Below are positions 51,048 to 60,568 of a DNA stretch of 64,000 bases, piece after piece. Both the position numbers and the translations under genes were made by a program. Where the stretch lies: positions 2,490-66,489 of the forward strand of contig NZ_JAAGNX010000002.1 of assembly GCF_010500615.1 (NCBI RefSeq), given 5' to 3'. Every line of letters begins with the position of its first letter. Positions within the stretch are counted from its first letter, which is position 1. The stretch comes from Oceanipulchritudo coccoides. Its GTDB lineage: Bacteria > Verrucomicrobiota > Verrucomicrobiia > Opitutales > Oceanipulchritudinaceae. The notes under the pieces were generated by a model. That model was not told where the DNA came from, ran no database searches, and worked only from the letters and a program-made list of their open reading frames with translations.

Positions 51048-51117
51048 GGAGTCGGGCCTTCAGGCCCGGTTCCGGCGCAGGGAAAGTGACTATAACCAGG
51101 CCTGAAGGCCCGACTCC
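51048..51117. repeat. Perfect 19-bp inverted repeat between eno and prmC
   Basis: GGAGTCGGGCCTTCAGGCC (51048-51066) and its exact complement (51099-51117) flank a 32-base loop. Each arm also contains the inner palindrome GGCCTTCAGGCC/GGCCTGAAGGCC. It may act as a bidirectional terminator or be a dispersed REP-type element; the hairpin at 39141-39154 shares the CCTTCAGG core. Confidence 0.75.
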
Positions 51118-51125
51118 TTGTCACT

Positions 51126-51971
51126 TTATCCCTTGCGGGCAAAGAGAAAGCGTTCCCGACCACTGTCGTCGTTTTTCACGAGGACCTCGCCGTACCCGTA
51201 ATCGCGGGCAAGCGCGCTCATTGTTGGCCCATGATCAATCCCCATCTCGAGGGCGAGGAGGCCATTTGGGGCAAGCCGGTCTCCCGCATCGCGAACAATC
51301 TTTCGCAAATCGCCAGTGCCCCCGTCTGCGGCAACCAAGGCATCCTTCGGTTCATACTCTTTAACTTCAGGCCGCGCGGCCTGCCATTCCTCTTCGGTCA
51401 GGTACGGCGGGTTGGAGACAATGCAGTCCGCCTCGAAGGACAAATCCTTCAACCAGTCACCGCTGCGAAAGGCGACCCGCTCACGAAGGCCTAGTGTCTC
51501 GGCATTCTGGCGCGCTTGCACCAACGCGTCGGAGCTCTTCTCAACCGCGAGAATTCTCGCCCTTGGAAGGGCTTTTGCCAACGCAAGAGCAATAGCTCCG
51601 CTACCGGTCCCAAGGTCAACAATCCGGGGTGAATCAATCTCCCTGAGATGGGCTAGAATAAACTCCACCAGCAACTCGGTCTCCGGCCGGGGAATCAAGA
51701 CCCCGGGCGCTACCGCTATGCGGATGTCATGAAATTCTGAATACCCGAGAACATACTGAAGCGGTTCACCAGAAGCCCTCCGCTTTACAAGCGGCCGCAA
51801 CTGCTCAAGAAGATCCTCCTGCAACGGCTTGTCCCATTGCAGGTACAACTCAAGACGTTTACAGTCCAGAACGGAAGCGAGAAGCCACTCTGCCTCCACT
51901 TTCGGCGATTCAATTCCCGACCGGTCAAAAAATGACTCCGTCTTCTTGAGAACCTCGACAACCTGCTGCAT
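51126..51971 (-). CDS. prmC: Peptide chain release factor N5-glutamine methyltransferase
   Basis: This 281-aa protein has RASGEPLQYVLGYSEFHDIRIAVAPGVLIPRPETELLVE and the SAM-binding VDLGTGSGAIALALAKALP. The NPPY motif (CIVSNPPYLTEEEW) confirms PrmC/HemK. It methylates the GGQ glutamine of release factors. It lies 11 bases downstream of prfA on the same strand, the classical prfA-prmC pair. Confidence 0.95.
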   Translation of the reverse strand: MQQVVEVLKKTESFFDRSGIESPKVEAEWLLASVLDCKRLELYLQWDKPLQEDLLEQLRPLVKRRASGEPLQYVLGYSEFHDIRIAVAPGVLIPRPETELLVEFILAHLREIDSPRIVDLGTGSGAIALALAKALPRARILAVEKSSDALVQARQNAETLGLRERVAFRSGDWLKDLSFEADCIVSNPPYLTEEEWQAARPEVKEYEPKDALVAADGGTGDLRKIVRDAGDRLAPNGLLALEMGIDHGPTMSALARDYGYGEVLVKNDDSGRERFLFARKG

Positions 51972-51982
51972 CAGACACCTCC

Positions 51983-53077
51983 TCAGTTGGCAGAACTTGT
52001 ATCCAGAATTGCTTCAATCCGCTGTTTTTTATCCGCCTCCTGAAGGCCTTCAACCACCGGGCTCAGGCCGCCTTCCATCAGCTCATCCAGGCTGTACAGG
52101 GTGAGATTGATCCGGTGGTCCGTCATGCGGCCCTGCGGGAAATTGTAGGTACGGATCCGCTCGGACCGGTCACCGCTACCAACCTGGCTTTTCCGGTTGG
52201 CGGCATACTTTTCCTGTTCCTCACGTTCCTTCTGTTCGAGCAGGCGCGAACGGAGCACCTTCATCGCCTTGTTCTTGTTCTTCAACTGGGAACGCTCATC
52301 GGCACACTTCACGATCATTCCCGTTGGCTTGTGCAGAATCTGCACGGCGGAATCCGTGGTATTGACACCCTGCCCTCCCGGACCGCTGGCCCGGGCAACT
52401 GTAATCTCCAGCTCGGACGGATCAATCTGCACATCCACTTCCTCAGCTTCCGGAAGCACGGCCACCGTCGCGGCAGAGGTATGGATGCGACCACCGGCCT
52501 CAGTTGTCGGAACGCGTTGCACCCGGTGGACTCCGCTCTCCCACTTGAGGTCGCGGTAGACCGAATCGCCGCTGACCGAGAAAATAATTTCCTTGAAGCC
52601 GCCCACTTCCGATTCGTTGGAACTCAGTTCCTCGATCCGCCAGCCCTGCCGCTCGGCAAAGCGTGAATACATGCGAAAAAGGTCACCCGCAAAGAGGGAC
52701 GCCTCGTCGCCACCCGTGCCGGCACGGATTTCCATGATCGTATTGCGGGAATCGCTCGGATCGGGCGGAAGCATCGACTCAAGGACCTCTTCATAGAGTT
52801 TCTCCAGTTGCTCCTCGAGTTGCGGCACTTCCTCCGCGGCCATTTCACGCAGCTCCTCATCGGCTTCGGTATCGGCCATCAGCTCCTTGTTTTCCTCCAG
52901 CTGTTTTCCGGCCGCCATGAAGCGATCGCGCAACTCAAGGAGGCGCGTCAGTTTCTGGTGCTCACGGGACAGATCCGCCGATTTACGGGGATCCGAAAAG
53001 AAATCAGGCTCGGCCATCTGGCGATCCAGATCGGCGAGACGATCAACAAAGGGGTTTAAATCAGGAAGCTCAGGCAT
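51983..53077 (-). CDS. prfA: Peptide chain release factor 1
   Basis: This 364-aa protein has the GGQ motif in [18 protein letters not shown] and the RF1-type [31 protein letters not shown] region, with a P-x-T anticodon-like tripeptide. No internal frameshift, so it is RF1 rather than RF2. It ends translation at UAA and UAG. The ATG at 53077 is chosen; the frame is open to 53113. Confidence 0.95.
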   Translation of the reverse strand: MPELPDLNPFVDRLADLDRQMAEPDFFSDPRKSADLSREHQKLTRLLELRDRFMAAGKQLEENKELMADTEADEELREMAAEEVPQLEEQLEKLYEEVLESMLPPDPSDSRNTIMEIRAGTGGDEASLFAGDLFRMYSRFAERQGWRIEELSSNESEVGGFKEIIFSVSGDSVYRDLKWESGVHRVQRVPTTEAGGRIHTSAATVAVLPEAEEVDVQIDPSELEITVARASGPGGQGVNTTDSAVQILHKPTGMIVKCADERSQLKNKNKAMKVLRSRLLEQKEREEQEKYAANRKSQVGSGDRSERIRTYNFPQGRMTDHRINLTLYSLDELMEGGLSPVVEGLQEADKKQRIEAILDTSSAN

Positions 53078-53146
53078 AATGATCCTTGAAACCGCCACCG
53101 TAAACGGATTCATTGATCAAGCAAATCCTCTTTTTGATCTCTTACC

Positions 53147-54532
53147 ATGTCTCTCGAAAAACCGCCATCCGTTCTCGTCGCCGACGACCAGCGCGACATT
53201 CTCCATGCCTTGCGAGTCCTTCTCCGTGGGGAAGGATGCAAGGTGAAGACGGTCAACACCCCCGATGAAGCGCTGGATGCGCTGGCCCATAACCCTTTTG
53301 ATGTCGCCCTGATCGATCTCAACTACGCACGCGACACCACCAGTGGCGACGAGGGACTCGACCTGATCGGAGAGATCCAGAAGCTTGATCCGGACCTGCC
53401 GGTGGTCGTCATGACCGCCTGGGCGACCATCGACCTTGCCGTGGAATGCATGCGGCGTGGCGCGGCCGATTTCATGCAGAAGCCATGGGAGAACGCGCGT
53501 GTCATCGCGACCATTTTCAACCAGGCTGAATTGTATCGTGCGAAGCACCGGGCAACCGTCCTTGCGGATGAGAACCGGGCCCTGAAGGAGAGCAAGTCTC
53601 GCGACTTCCTCGCAAAATCCGACGTCATGAAGCCGGTCCTTGAGATTATGCACAAGGTGGCACCGTCTGATGCCAACATTCTCATCACCGGGGAAAACGG
53701 CACTGGCAAAGGCGTGGCGGCCCGCTACATCCACAGCCTATCGGCACGCGCGACCGAACCTTTTGTCTCGATCAACATGGGCGGCCTGGCAACCGGAGTG
53801 GCCGAGAGTGAGCTCTTCGGCCATGTCAAGGGGGCCTTCACGGACGCCAAATCCGATCGGGCCGGACGCTTTGAAATGGCCGATGGCGGAACACTGTTCA
53901 TGGATGAAATCGGAAACCTCCCGATGGAACAGCAACAAAAGCTCCTGCGCGTGCTGGAAACCGGGGAATTTGAGCGCGTTGGCTCATCCCGTACCCTCAA
54001 GGTCAATGTCCGCATCGTCAGTGCGACCAATTCCGACCTGCAAAAGTCCGTCAAGGAGGGCCTGTTCCGTGAGGATTTGCTTTACCGTCTCAACACCATC
54101 CCGGTTCACCTGCCGCCGCTGCGCGAGCGCGAAGGGGATATTCCCCTGCTGGCAAATGCATTCCTGAAACAGCACTTGAAGCGCTATAACAAGGCTATCG
54201 ACGGCTTCCTCGATCAAGCGCTTGAAACACTGAAGCGTTACGGCTGGCCCGGTAATGTCCGCGAGCTGGACCACACGATCGAGCGAGCCGTTCTTCTCGC
54301 CGGGGGTGACAAGATCAAGGTTTCCGACCTCGGACTGGTCTCCACTGCTGCCACGAGCGACGACTCCGCTATGAATACGCCCAGCCTCGATGACATGAGC
54401 CTCGAGGACGTGGAGAAATACCTTATTCAACGCACCCTCAAGCGCAATGGCGGCAATGCCACCAAGACGGCCGAGGATCTGGGGCTCTCCCGCTCCGCTT
54501 TCTATCGCCGGCTTCAGCGCTTCGGGCTCTAA
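53147..54532 (+). CDS. NtrC-family sigma-54 response regulator
   Basis: This 461-aa protein has a receiver domain with D13-D14, phospho-acceptor D57, T90 and K112. The AAA+ domain has Walker A GENGTGKG (182-189), GAFTDA (229-234) and Walker B GGTLFMDEIG. A C-terminal Fis-like helix-turn-helix (NGGNATKTAEDLGLSRSAFYRRL) completes it. The sigma-54 contact loop is usually GAFTGA; the GAFTDA form is seen in a subgroup linked to ABC efflux operons. It should bind GTCCC-N6-GGGAC sites (inference). The kinase gene follows after 15 bases. Confidence 0.93.
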   Translation: MSLEKPPSVLVADDQRDILHALRVLLRGEGCKVKTVNTPDEALDALAHNPFDVALIDLNYARDTTSGDEGLDLIGEIQKLDPDLPVVVMTAWATIDLAVECMRRGAADFMQKPWENARVIATIFNQAELYRAKHRATVLADENRALKESKSRDFLAKSDVMKPVLEIMHKVAPSDANILITGENGTGKGVAARYIHSLSARATEPFVSINMGGLATGVAESELFGHVKGAFTDAKSDRAGRFEMADGGTLFMDEIGNLPMEQQQKLLRVLETGEFERVGSSRTLKVNVRIVSATNSDLQKSVKEGLFREDLLYRLNTIPVHLPPLREREGDIPLLANAFLKQHLKRYNKAIDGFLDQALETLKRYGWPGNVRELDHTIERAVLLAGGDKIKVSDLGLVSTAATSDDSAMNTPSLDDMSLEDVEKYLIQRTLKRNGGNATKTAEDLGLSRSAFYRRLQRFGL

Positions 54533-54547
54533 ACTGTCCTTTTTAAA

Positions 54548-55885
54548 ATGGGTTCCAAAGGAAAACGGCGATTAAGCCACCAGCACCGCATCCAGCTGCT
54601 GGCCTTCCTTTGTGGCGCCCCGGGACTCCTCGCGGCGCTCATTCTTCTCATCGTGGGAGACTACGGCCTCAAGGTCTACCTGACGGTTTTCATCCTTGTC
54701 GGCTCGGCCTGGTTTTACTTCAGCATCCGGATTCAATCCAACATCATCCTTCCCCTGCAGACCGCCTCCAACATGCTTTCGGCCCTGCGCGAGGGCGACT
54801 TCTCCCTGAAGGCGAATTACCTCAATGACGAAGATGCGCTGGGCCAGTTGATGATGGAGATCAACATGCTCACTGATGTCCTCTCAGAACACCGGATGGA
54901 TGCCATGGAAGCACATGCGCTCATGGACAAGGTCATTCAGGAAATAGACGCCGCCGTCATCACTTTTGATCCGGAGTGCTGTGTAAAACTGGCCAATGAG
55001 GCGGCTCGCAGACTCCTCGGAATCGGCAAGGAGCAGATCACCCATCGCTATGCCGCCGAGCTCAACCTCGACAAGGCCTTGGAGAGCCCTCCAAACGCCA
55101 TCATTCCGCATCCCAACCCGGACCGCTCGGGCCGTTTTACTGTGCGCAGGGGAACTTATCGCGTCGCTGGCCAACCACACGAGCTCCTCATTCTCATCGA
55201 TGTGAGCCGGAACCTGCGCGAGGAGGAGCTCCTTGCCTGGAAACGCCTTATCCGCGTCCTCGGCCATGAGCTGAACAATTCCATGGCCCCGATCCGGTCG
55301 CTTTCCGAAAGCCTCCAGCGAGTCGCAGCAATCGACGACCCGGAGCCTGAGGATCGCGAGGATCTTGTTGAGGGGCTGGAAATTATCCGGCAACGAGCAG
55401 ACGGACTGAGCCGGTTTATCAACGAATATGCCCGGCTGGCGAAACTGCCGCATCCCAAACTGAAGCCAGTCCCCCTGAAGCCACTCGTGAGACGAATTGC
55501 TTCCCTGTATGAAGATCCCGAGGTGAAAATAGACCCGGCAAACAGCCCCGATGTCACGCTTCAAGCTGATCCTGACCAGCTTGAACAGGCCCTCCTGAAT
55601 CTGGTCAAAAACGGCGTTGAGGCAGCCACCCAGACCGATGGCTGGGTCAAGATCTGCTGGCGCGAGCAAGGGGATGCCCTCGTCCTGCATGTCGAGGATT
55701 CCGGGCCGGGGATTGCCAATCCGGACAACCTCTTTATTCCCTTTTTCTCCACCAAGGAGGGCGGATCAGGAATTGGCCTCACCCTCTCGAGGCAAATTAT
55801 TGAGGCGCACGAAGGCTCACTCGCTCTAGCCAATCGAGAGGATGCAATCGGCTGTTGCGCCGAAATCATCCTGCCAAGGCGCTGA
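54548..55885 (+). CDS. Sensor histidine kinase (NtrB/NtrY-like)
   Basis: This 445-aa protein has two N-terminal membrane helices (about residues 19-37 and 42-60) with almost no periplasmic loop, then a HAMP-like region and a PAS domain (VIQEIDAAVITFDPECCVKLANEAA). The phospho-acceptor His240 is in LGHELNNSMAPIRSL, and the ATPase boxes are NLVKNGVEAA, DSGPGIANP and GGSGIGLTLS. The short loop suggests it senses a membrane or cytoplasmic signal. It forms a two-gene operon with the regulator upstream of the efflux operon. Confidence 0.92.
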   Translation: MGSKGKRRLSHQHRIQLLAFLCGAPGLLAALILLIVGDYGLKVYLTVFILVGSAWFYFSIRIQSNIILPLQTASNMLSALREGDFSLKANYLNDEDALGQLMMEINMLTDVLSEHRMDAMEAHALMDKVIQEIDAAVITFDPECCVKLANEAARRLLGIGKEQITHRYAAELNLDKALESPPNAIIPHPNPDRSGRFTVRRGTYRVAGQPHELLILIDVSRNLREEELLAWKRLIRVLGHELNNSMAPIRSLSESLQRVAAIDDPEPEDREDLVEGLEIIRQRADGLSRFINEYARLAKLPHPKLKPVPLKPLVRRIASLYEDPEVKIDPANSPDVTLQADPDQLEQALLNLVKNGVEAATQTDGWVKICWREQGDALVLHVEDSGPGIANPDNLFIPFFSTKEGGSGIGLTLSRQIIEAHEGSLALANREDAIGCCAEIILPRR

Positions 55886-55892
55886 GCCAGCA

Positions 55893-55931
55893 GTCCCGCA
55901 AATGGGACGACAGTCGTCCCATTTGCGGGAC
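55893..55931 (+). promoter_or_regulatory. Twin enhancer-like palindromes (GTCCC-N6-GGGAC x2)
   Basis: Site 1 is GTCCC-GCAAAT-GGGAC (55893-55908) and site 2 is GTCCC-ATTTGC-GGGAC (55916-55931). Together they form one perfect 39-base inverted repeat centred between them. They lie about 90-125 bases upstream of the -24 element, the proper distance for an NtrC-type activator. No T-run follows, which argues against a terminator. Confidence 0.75.
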
Positions 55932-56017
55932 ACTTATCCGTGGCGGGAAGTCCAATATAATTATATCAAATTCTAAGTAATTGCCATTCAACAGCTTAAG
56001 GCAATTATAAGCAAAGG

Positions 56018-56033
56018 TGGCACCACCTTTGCT
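56018..56033 (+). promoter_or_regulatory. Sigma-54 (-24/-12) promoter of the efflux operon
   Basis: TGGCAC-N5-TTGCT: GG at 56019-56020 and GC at 56031-56032 are ten bases apart. Both boxes match the consensus. The predicted start near 56043 leaves a leader of about 34 bases before the adaptor ATG. Confidence 0.85.
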
Positions 56034-56076
56034 TAAACCACTATTCCAGGTTCGTTCTAAACTAGATTCAGTTTCA

Positions 56077-57330
56077 ATGGATATTATCAGAGATGACTTA
56101 AAAAAGAAAAAGAAGAAGCGCCAGATCATCATTGGAGCCAGTTCGCTGGCCCTTCTGCTGGTTGTCGGTTTCTTCCTTTTTTCCATGGACCCGGCGGCAC
56201 CGTCCGTCGAGCGTTCGAGTGTATGGATTGGTAAAGTTGCCCGCGGCCCCATGGAGGTAAACGTGCGCGGGATCGGCACCCTTGTCCCGGAAGACCTGCG
56301 CTGGATAACAGCCCAGACCAACGGCAGCGTGGAGCATATCTACATTCTGCCCGGGGCGGCAGTGGAACCGGAAACGGTTATTCTGCTATTGGGCAATCCC
56401 GAGTTGGAACAGATTTTCCGCAACGCCGAGCTTCAGCTTGCCTCAGCCCAGGCCGAGCTCGCGAATCAGCGCGTCCGCGAGGAGGACAGCCTTCTCGAAA
56501 TGGAATACCAACTGGCCCAGCTGGAGGCGAGTTACGAGAATGCCAAACTGGATGTACGGGTGAACGAGGAACTCTTCGCGGAGGGCCTTGTCGCCGAACG
56601 GGACCTTCTCCGGTCACAGGTATCCAAGGAACAACTGGAGCGGCAGACTGATATTCTGGGCCGCCGGCTTGCCACGCGGCGCCAGCAAATGGAGCAAAAT
56701 CTTGCCCCGGCACTGGCCAGCGTCTCGCAGGAGGAAGAACGGGTTACTTTACTGCGCCAGCAAGTGGCCGACCTGTCTGTAAAGGCTGGAATCCGCGGAG
56801 TCCTGCAACGGCTTCCCCTCGAGGAAGGACAGCAGGTGTCAACCGGTACCCAGCTGGCCCAAGTAGCTGACCCGTCACGACTCAAGGCCGTCATTCGTAT
56901 TCCGGAAACACAGGCCAAGGACATTCAAATCGGGCAAACCGCCTCCATCGACACCCGCAACGGAGTCGTCAAAGGGGAAGTGGCCCGCGTCAATCCGACT
57001 GTTGTCGGCGGCACCGTTGATGTCGATGTGCGCATCACGGGTGAGCTTCCGCGCGGAGCCCGGGCTGACCTGACCGTCGAGGGCAGTGTCCAACTGGCCA
57101 ACCTGAGCGACATTCTTTACATCGGCCGGCCCTCCTTTGCCCGTGAAAACGGCACCGTGGGCGTCTTTAAACTGACCAACGGCGGCAATGTCGCGGAGCG
57201 GACCACCGTGACATTCGGGAAGAGCTCGGTCAGTGAAATCCAAGTCATGAGCGGCCTCATCGAAGGGGACGAAATCATTTTATCAGACACCAGCCAGTAC
57301 GACGATAATGACCGACTGCGCCTCAACTAG
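56077..57330 (+). CDS. HlyD/RND-type membrane-fusion adaptor of an ABC exporter
   Basis: This 417-aa protein has a cytoplasmic basic segment (KKKKKKRQ), one membrane helix (IGASSLALLLVVGFFLFSM) and a lipoyl half-motif. A long alpha-helical hairpin of coiled-coil type runs about residues 115-255 (QLASAQAELANQRVREEDSLLEMEYQLAQLEASYENAKLDV and following). The second lipoyl and beta-barrel domains follow (ADLSVKAGIRGVLQRLPLEEGQQVSTGTQLAQVADPSRLKAVIRI). It bridges inner-membrane permeases to an outer-membrane factor. It is the first gene after the sigma-54 promoter. No TolC-like gene is in the window. Confidence 0.9.
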   Translation: MDIIRDDLKKKKKKRQIIIGASSLALLLVVGFFLFSMDPAAPSVERSSVWIGKVARGPMEVNVRGIGTLVPEDLRWITAQTNGSVEHIYILPGAAVEPETVILLLGNPELEQIFRNAELQLASAQAELANQRVREEDSLLEMEYQLAQLEASYENAKLDVRVNEELFAEGLVAERDLLRSQVSKEQLERQTDILGRRLATRRQQMEQNLAPALASVSQEEERVTLLRQQVADLSVKAGIRGVLQRLPLEEGQQVSTGTQLAQVADPSRLKAVIRIPETQAKDIQIGQTASIDTRNGVVKGEVARVNPTVVGGTVDVDVRITGELPRGARADLTVEGSVQLANLSDILYIGRPSFARENGTVGVFKLTNGGNVAERTTVTFGKSSVSEIQVMSGLIEGDEIILSDTSQYDDNDRLRLN

Positions 57331-57357
57331 AACACAATCACCCAACAGCTAAACATC

Positions 57358-58080
57358 ATGAGCGAAAATAACGAACTAATCACCCTTGACGGAATAACCA
57401 AGGTCTTCCTCACCGACGATATTGAAACACATGCCCTTTCCGGCATCCACCTGACAATCAATAAAGGTGAGTTTATTTCCATTTCCGGTCCTTCCGGATG
57501 TGGCAAGTCAACCCTGCTCTCGATCCTCGGCCTGCTTGAGGCGCCTTCAGGAGGTGATTATATTCTCAACAAGAATAACGTATCCAACCTTTCACTCGAG
57601 GAACGGGCGCGCATCCGGAACCGGGAAATTGGATTTATCTTCCAGAGCTTCAACCTGATCGGTGACCTTTCCGTCATTGAAAATGTCGAGCTTCCCCTTG
57701 CCTACCGGGGCTTGAAGCCCGCAGAACGGCGGAAGATGGCAACAGCAGCCCTTGAAAAGGTCGAAATGATCCATCGTCAAAAGCACCTTCCAAGCCAGCT
57801 TTCAGGCGGTCAGCAACAGCGTGTTGCGGTGGCCCGCGCGCTTGCCGGCAATCCCAAGATCCTGCTCGCTGACGAACCGACCGGTAACCTTGATTCCAAG
57901 AACGGCTCTGTCGTCATGGAAATGCTGTCCGACCTCAACAAGGAAGGCACGACCATCTGCATGGTGACCCACGATGACCGCTATGCCCACGTGGCAAACC
58001 GGATTGTTCATCTCTTCGACGGCAAGATCGTGGATGAGGAACGTGATGTTGAGCATGTGCCTCTTCGCGCTGAAGCCTGA
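57358..58080 (+). CDS. ABC transporter ATP-binding protein (MacB/LolD type)
   Basis: This 240-aa protein has Walker A GPSGCGKST, a Q-loop in IGFIFQSFNLIGDLSV, the signature LSGGQQQRVAVARAL, Walker B ILLADEPTGNLD and an H-loop in VTHDDRYA. The FNLIGDLSVIENVELPL and PTGNLDSKNG words are those of the MacB/LolD/FtsE class, which powers mechanotransmission transporters. It follows the adaptor gene by 27 bases. Confidence 0.95.
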   Translation: MSENNELITLDGITKVFLTDDIETHALSGIHLTINKGEFISISGPSGCGKSTLLSILGLLEAPSGGDYILNKNNVSNLSLEERARIRNREIGFIFQSFNLIGDLSVIENVELPLAYRGLKPAERRKMATAALEKVEMIHRQKHLPSQLSGGQQQRVAVARALAGNPKILLADEPTGNLDSKNGSVVMEMLSDLNKEGTTICMVTHDDRYAHVANRIVHLFDGKIVDEERDVEHVPLRAEA

Positions 58081-58098
58081 TAGGACTGAAGCCGCTGA

Positions 58099-60534
58099 AT
58101 GAATGCTTTTGTCTCAGATTTCCTGTATGCATTCCGGATTCTCTTCAAGCGACCCGGACTGACACTGCTGGCCATCGTGGCACTCTCGGTAAGCCTGGGA
58201 ATGACCACGACGACCTTCAGTGTGCTCAATGGGCTCCTGTTCAAGCCGCTTCCGTTTGAGAATCCCGAGGAACTGCATCATATCTACCTGAAGGGGGAAA
58301 GCTATGAGGCAAAAATGATGCCGCTTCCCTTTGATGAGCTTGGCAGTCTGGACGGGGTTGAGTGCTTTGACGAGATAATGGCTTATTATTCCGGGACCAT
58401 TAATATTAGTGGTGAAGGGACACCCGAACGCTACACTGGAGCTTTTGTGTCACCGAATTTCCTGAGCTTGCTCGGGCATGAACCCGAGATGGGCCGGTCT
58501 TTCTCCGATGAAGCAATCCTACCCGATGGACCAAGGGAAATTCTCATCAGTCACGAAATGTGGGAGAGCCGCTTTCGCAGCGATCCGGAAATCCTCAAAA
58601 AGACTATCCGGGCAAACGGTTCCGAGCACGCGGTTGTCGGTGTCCTTCCGGAGGGATTCCACTTCCCGAGTAACGCCCATGCCTGGGTTCCACTTAATCG
58701 CACCCTCTTTCCCGGGGATGAAAACGAGTCGATGCACGTCATTGCCGTTGGCCGGCTCAATGGGGACTCTACCGCCCGACAAGCGCGTGATGAACTCGAG
58801 GCACTGTACGCTTCATGGGATGGCTCACAGATCGAACAGAAGGATCAGCTTCAATTGACCTGCCAACCCTTCGGGCGGTTGGAAATGAACAGCGCCTCGC
58901 AATCGATTCTCGTGGTGACCATCAGTTCGGTTATTTTCATTCTTCTGGTCTCCTGTGCCAACGTGGCCAACCTTCTGGTCGGGAGAGCCCTTAGCCGTGG
59001 TCGTGAAATGGCCATCCGTGCGGCAATCGGGGCAACCCGTCGCCGGATCATACAGCAACTCCTTACGGAAAGCCTTGTGCTTTCCCTGATCGGGGCGGTC
59101 GGCGGGCTTTTGTTCGCGGCTTGGTCGGTCGATGTATCGACAGAGTCAGCACTTTTTGAATTTCCTTACTGGATGAACTTCGAGCTCGATTGGCGTGTCT
59201 TCGGGTTTGTCGTTCTCGTCATGCTGGGGACCGCCATGATTTCGGGGTTTATTCCCGCGTGGCAGGCATCCAAGACGGATCTCAATGAGATGCTCAAGGA
59301 TACGTCCCACACCTCCACCAGTTTTCGTCTTGGTAAACTGACGCGCCTTCTCGCTGTGGTGCAAATCGCCTTTTCCTGCGCCTTGCTCTTCGGGGCAGGT
59401 CTGGTTGCCCGCAACACCCTTGACATGTCGCGGATCGACCCGCAATTCCAGGCCGAGGACATTCTGACCATGCGGATGGGCCTCTTCCCGAGGGATTATC
59501 CGGAAGAAGCCGACCGGGACGAATTTTATGCGGAACTGACAAAGGTTGTTGAGGAAGTGCCCGGTGTCTCCGGTTGCGCGGTCACCAGCTGGATCGGGAT
59601 GTTCGGAAATTTCGAGGTACCGTTCATCATGGCCGGTCTCGAAGATGAACAACCGAAGGTAAACTACGCCTTCATCGAATCTGTTTCTCCGGGTTACTTC
59701 AACACGATGCAGATGCAGACCGCAACTGGCAGGACTTTCCTTGATAGCGATGATACAGGCTCAGCAAATGTTGTCGTCGTGAACCAGGAATTTGTCCGGC
59801 GTTTCATGGGCGGCCAAAATCCCGTTGGCAAAAGCCTCAGCCTTGTCACCAGCAAACTGGAAGGCTCCTCGGATTGGCAGAACGACAACTTCCGGGTTGT
59901 CGGGGTTGTCTCGGATGTGCGGGTTTCCAACTTCACAAAGCCCGCCAAGACAGAAGCCATCATTTATGCACCCTACCGGCAAACGGCTTCCTCCTTCATG
60001 TCCCTCATTGTCAACGCCGATGAGGCCGGTAATCCGGAACTGCAAAACTCAATCCAGCAAGCTATTCTCACACTTGATCCCCATCTGCCGGTCTACTTTT
60101 CGCAGACCATGGCTTCCTATATTGATGAGCAGATCTATCCATACAAATTAATGGCCAACTACTTTCTCTCGATCGGTTTGATGGCCCTTTTCCTCGCGGC
60201 GATCGGCGTCTACGGCATGCTGGCCTTCAATGTGAGTCGCCGCAGAAGGGAAATCGGCATCCGTATGGCACTCGGTGCCAACACGCGGAACATCATATCA
60301 AAAGTCCTCCAGCAAGGGCTTTACCAGATGGTGGTCGGAATCATCGTGGGGACTGGCTTTGCCTATTTGATCGGCCAGTTTATCCGGAACTTCCTTTTTG
60401 GAGTCAATCCGCTGGATCCATCCGTCTACATCGGGGTTCTCTTCACGCTGATCGGCGTGGCAACCCTTGCCTTCTTCCTCCCGGCGCGGAAGGCCTCCCG
60501 TCTCTCACCAATGGAAGCGCTCCGCTACGAATAA
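58099..60534 (+). CDS. MacB/ADOP-like ABC permease (paralogue 1)
   Basis: This 811-aa protein has an N-terminal FRILFKRPGLTLLAIVALSVSLGM with TTTFSVLNGLLFKPLPFENPEEL. A MacB-type periplasmic domain and an FtsX domain (ILLVSCANVANLLVGRALSRGREMAIRAAIGATRRRIIQQL) follow. A second periplasmic domain and a second FtsX domain (RRRREIGIRMALGANTRNI) end in PARKASRLSPMEALRYE. This double layout and length are those of ADOP permeases, which are normally orphan; here an ATPase is adjacent. It starts 18 bases after the ATPase gene. Confidence 0.92.
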   Translation: MNAFVSDFLYAFRILFKRPGLTLLAIVALSVSLGMTTTTFSVLNGLLFKPLPFENPEELHHIYLKGESYEAKMMPLPFDELGSLDGVECFDEIMAYYSGTINISGEGTPERYTGAFVSPNFLSLLGHEPEMGRSFSDEAILPDGPREILISHEMWESRFRSDPEILKKTIRANGSEHAVVGVLPEGFHFPSNAHAWVPLNRTLFPGDENESMHVIAVGRLNGDSTARQARDELEALYASWDGSQIEQKDQLQLTCQPFGRLEMNSASQSILVVTISSVIFILLVSCANVANLLVGRALSRGREMAIRAAIGATRRRIIQQLLTESLVLSLIGAVGGLLFAAWSVDVSTESALFEFPYWMNFELDWRVFGFVVLVMLGTAMISGFIPAWQASKTDLNEMLKDTSHTSTSFRLGKLTRLLAVVQIAFSCALLFGAGLVARNTLDMSRIDPQFQAEDILTMRMGLFPRDYPEEADRDEFYAELTKVVEEVPGVSGCAVTSWIGMFGNFEVPFIMAGLEDEQPKVNYAFIESVSPGYFNTMQMQTATGRTFLDSDDTGSANVVVVNQEFVRRFMGGQNPVGKSLSLVTSKLEGSSDWQNDNFRVVGVVSDVRVSNFTKPAKTEAIIYAPYRQTASSFMSLIVNADEAGNPELQNSIQQAILTLDPHLPVYFSQTMASYIDEQIYPYKLMANYFLSIGLMALFLAAIGVYGMLAFNVSRRRREIGIRMALGANTRNIISKVLQQGLYQMVVGIIVGTGFAYLIGQFIRNFLFGVNPLDPSVYIGVLFTLIGVATLAFFLPARKASRLSPMEALRYE

Positions 60535-60568
60535 TTTTTTTCTCTCAACCCAACCAAGGAACCACTAA

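Noticed and set aside
55893-55931. The long palindrome as a terminator of the kinase gene
   Set aside because: No T-run follows on either strand, and the two halves each match the element found before the other sigma-54-like promoter.
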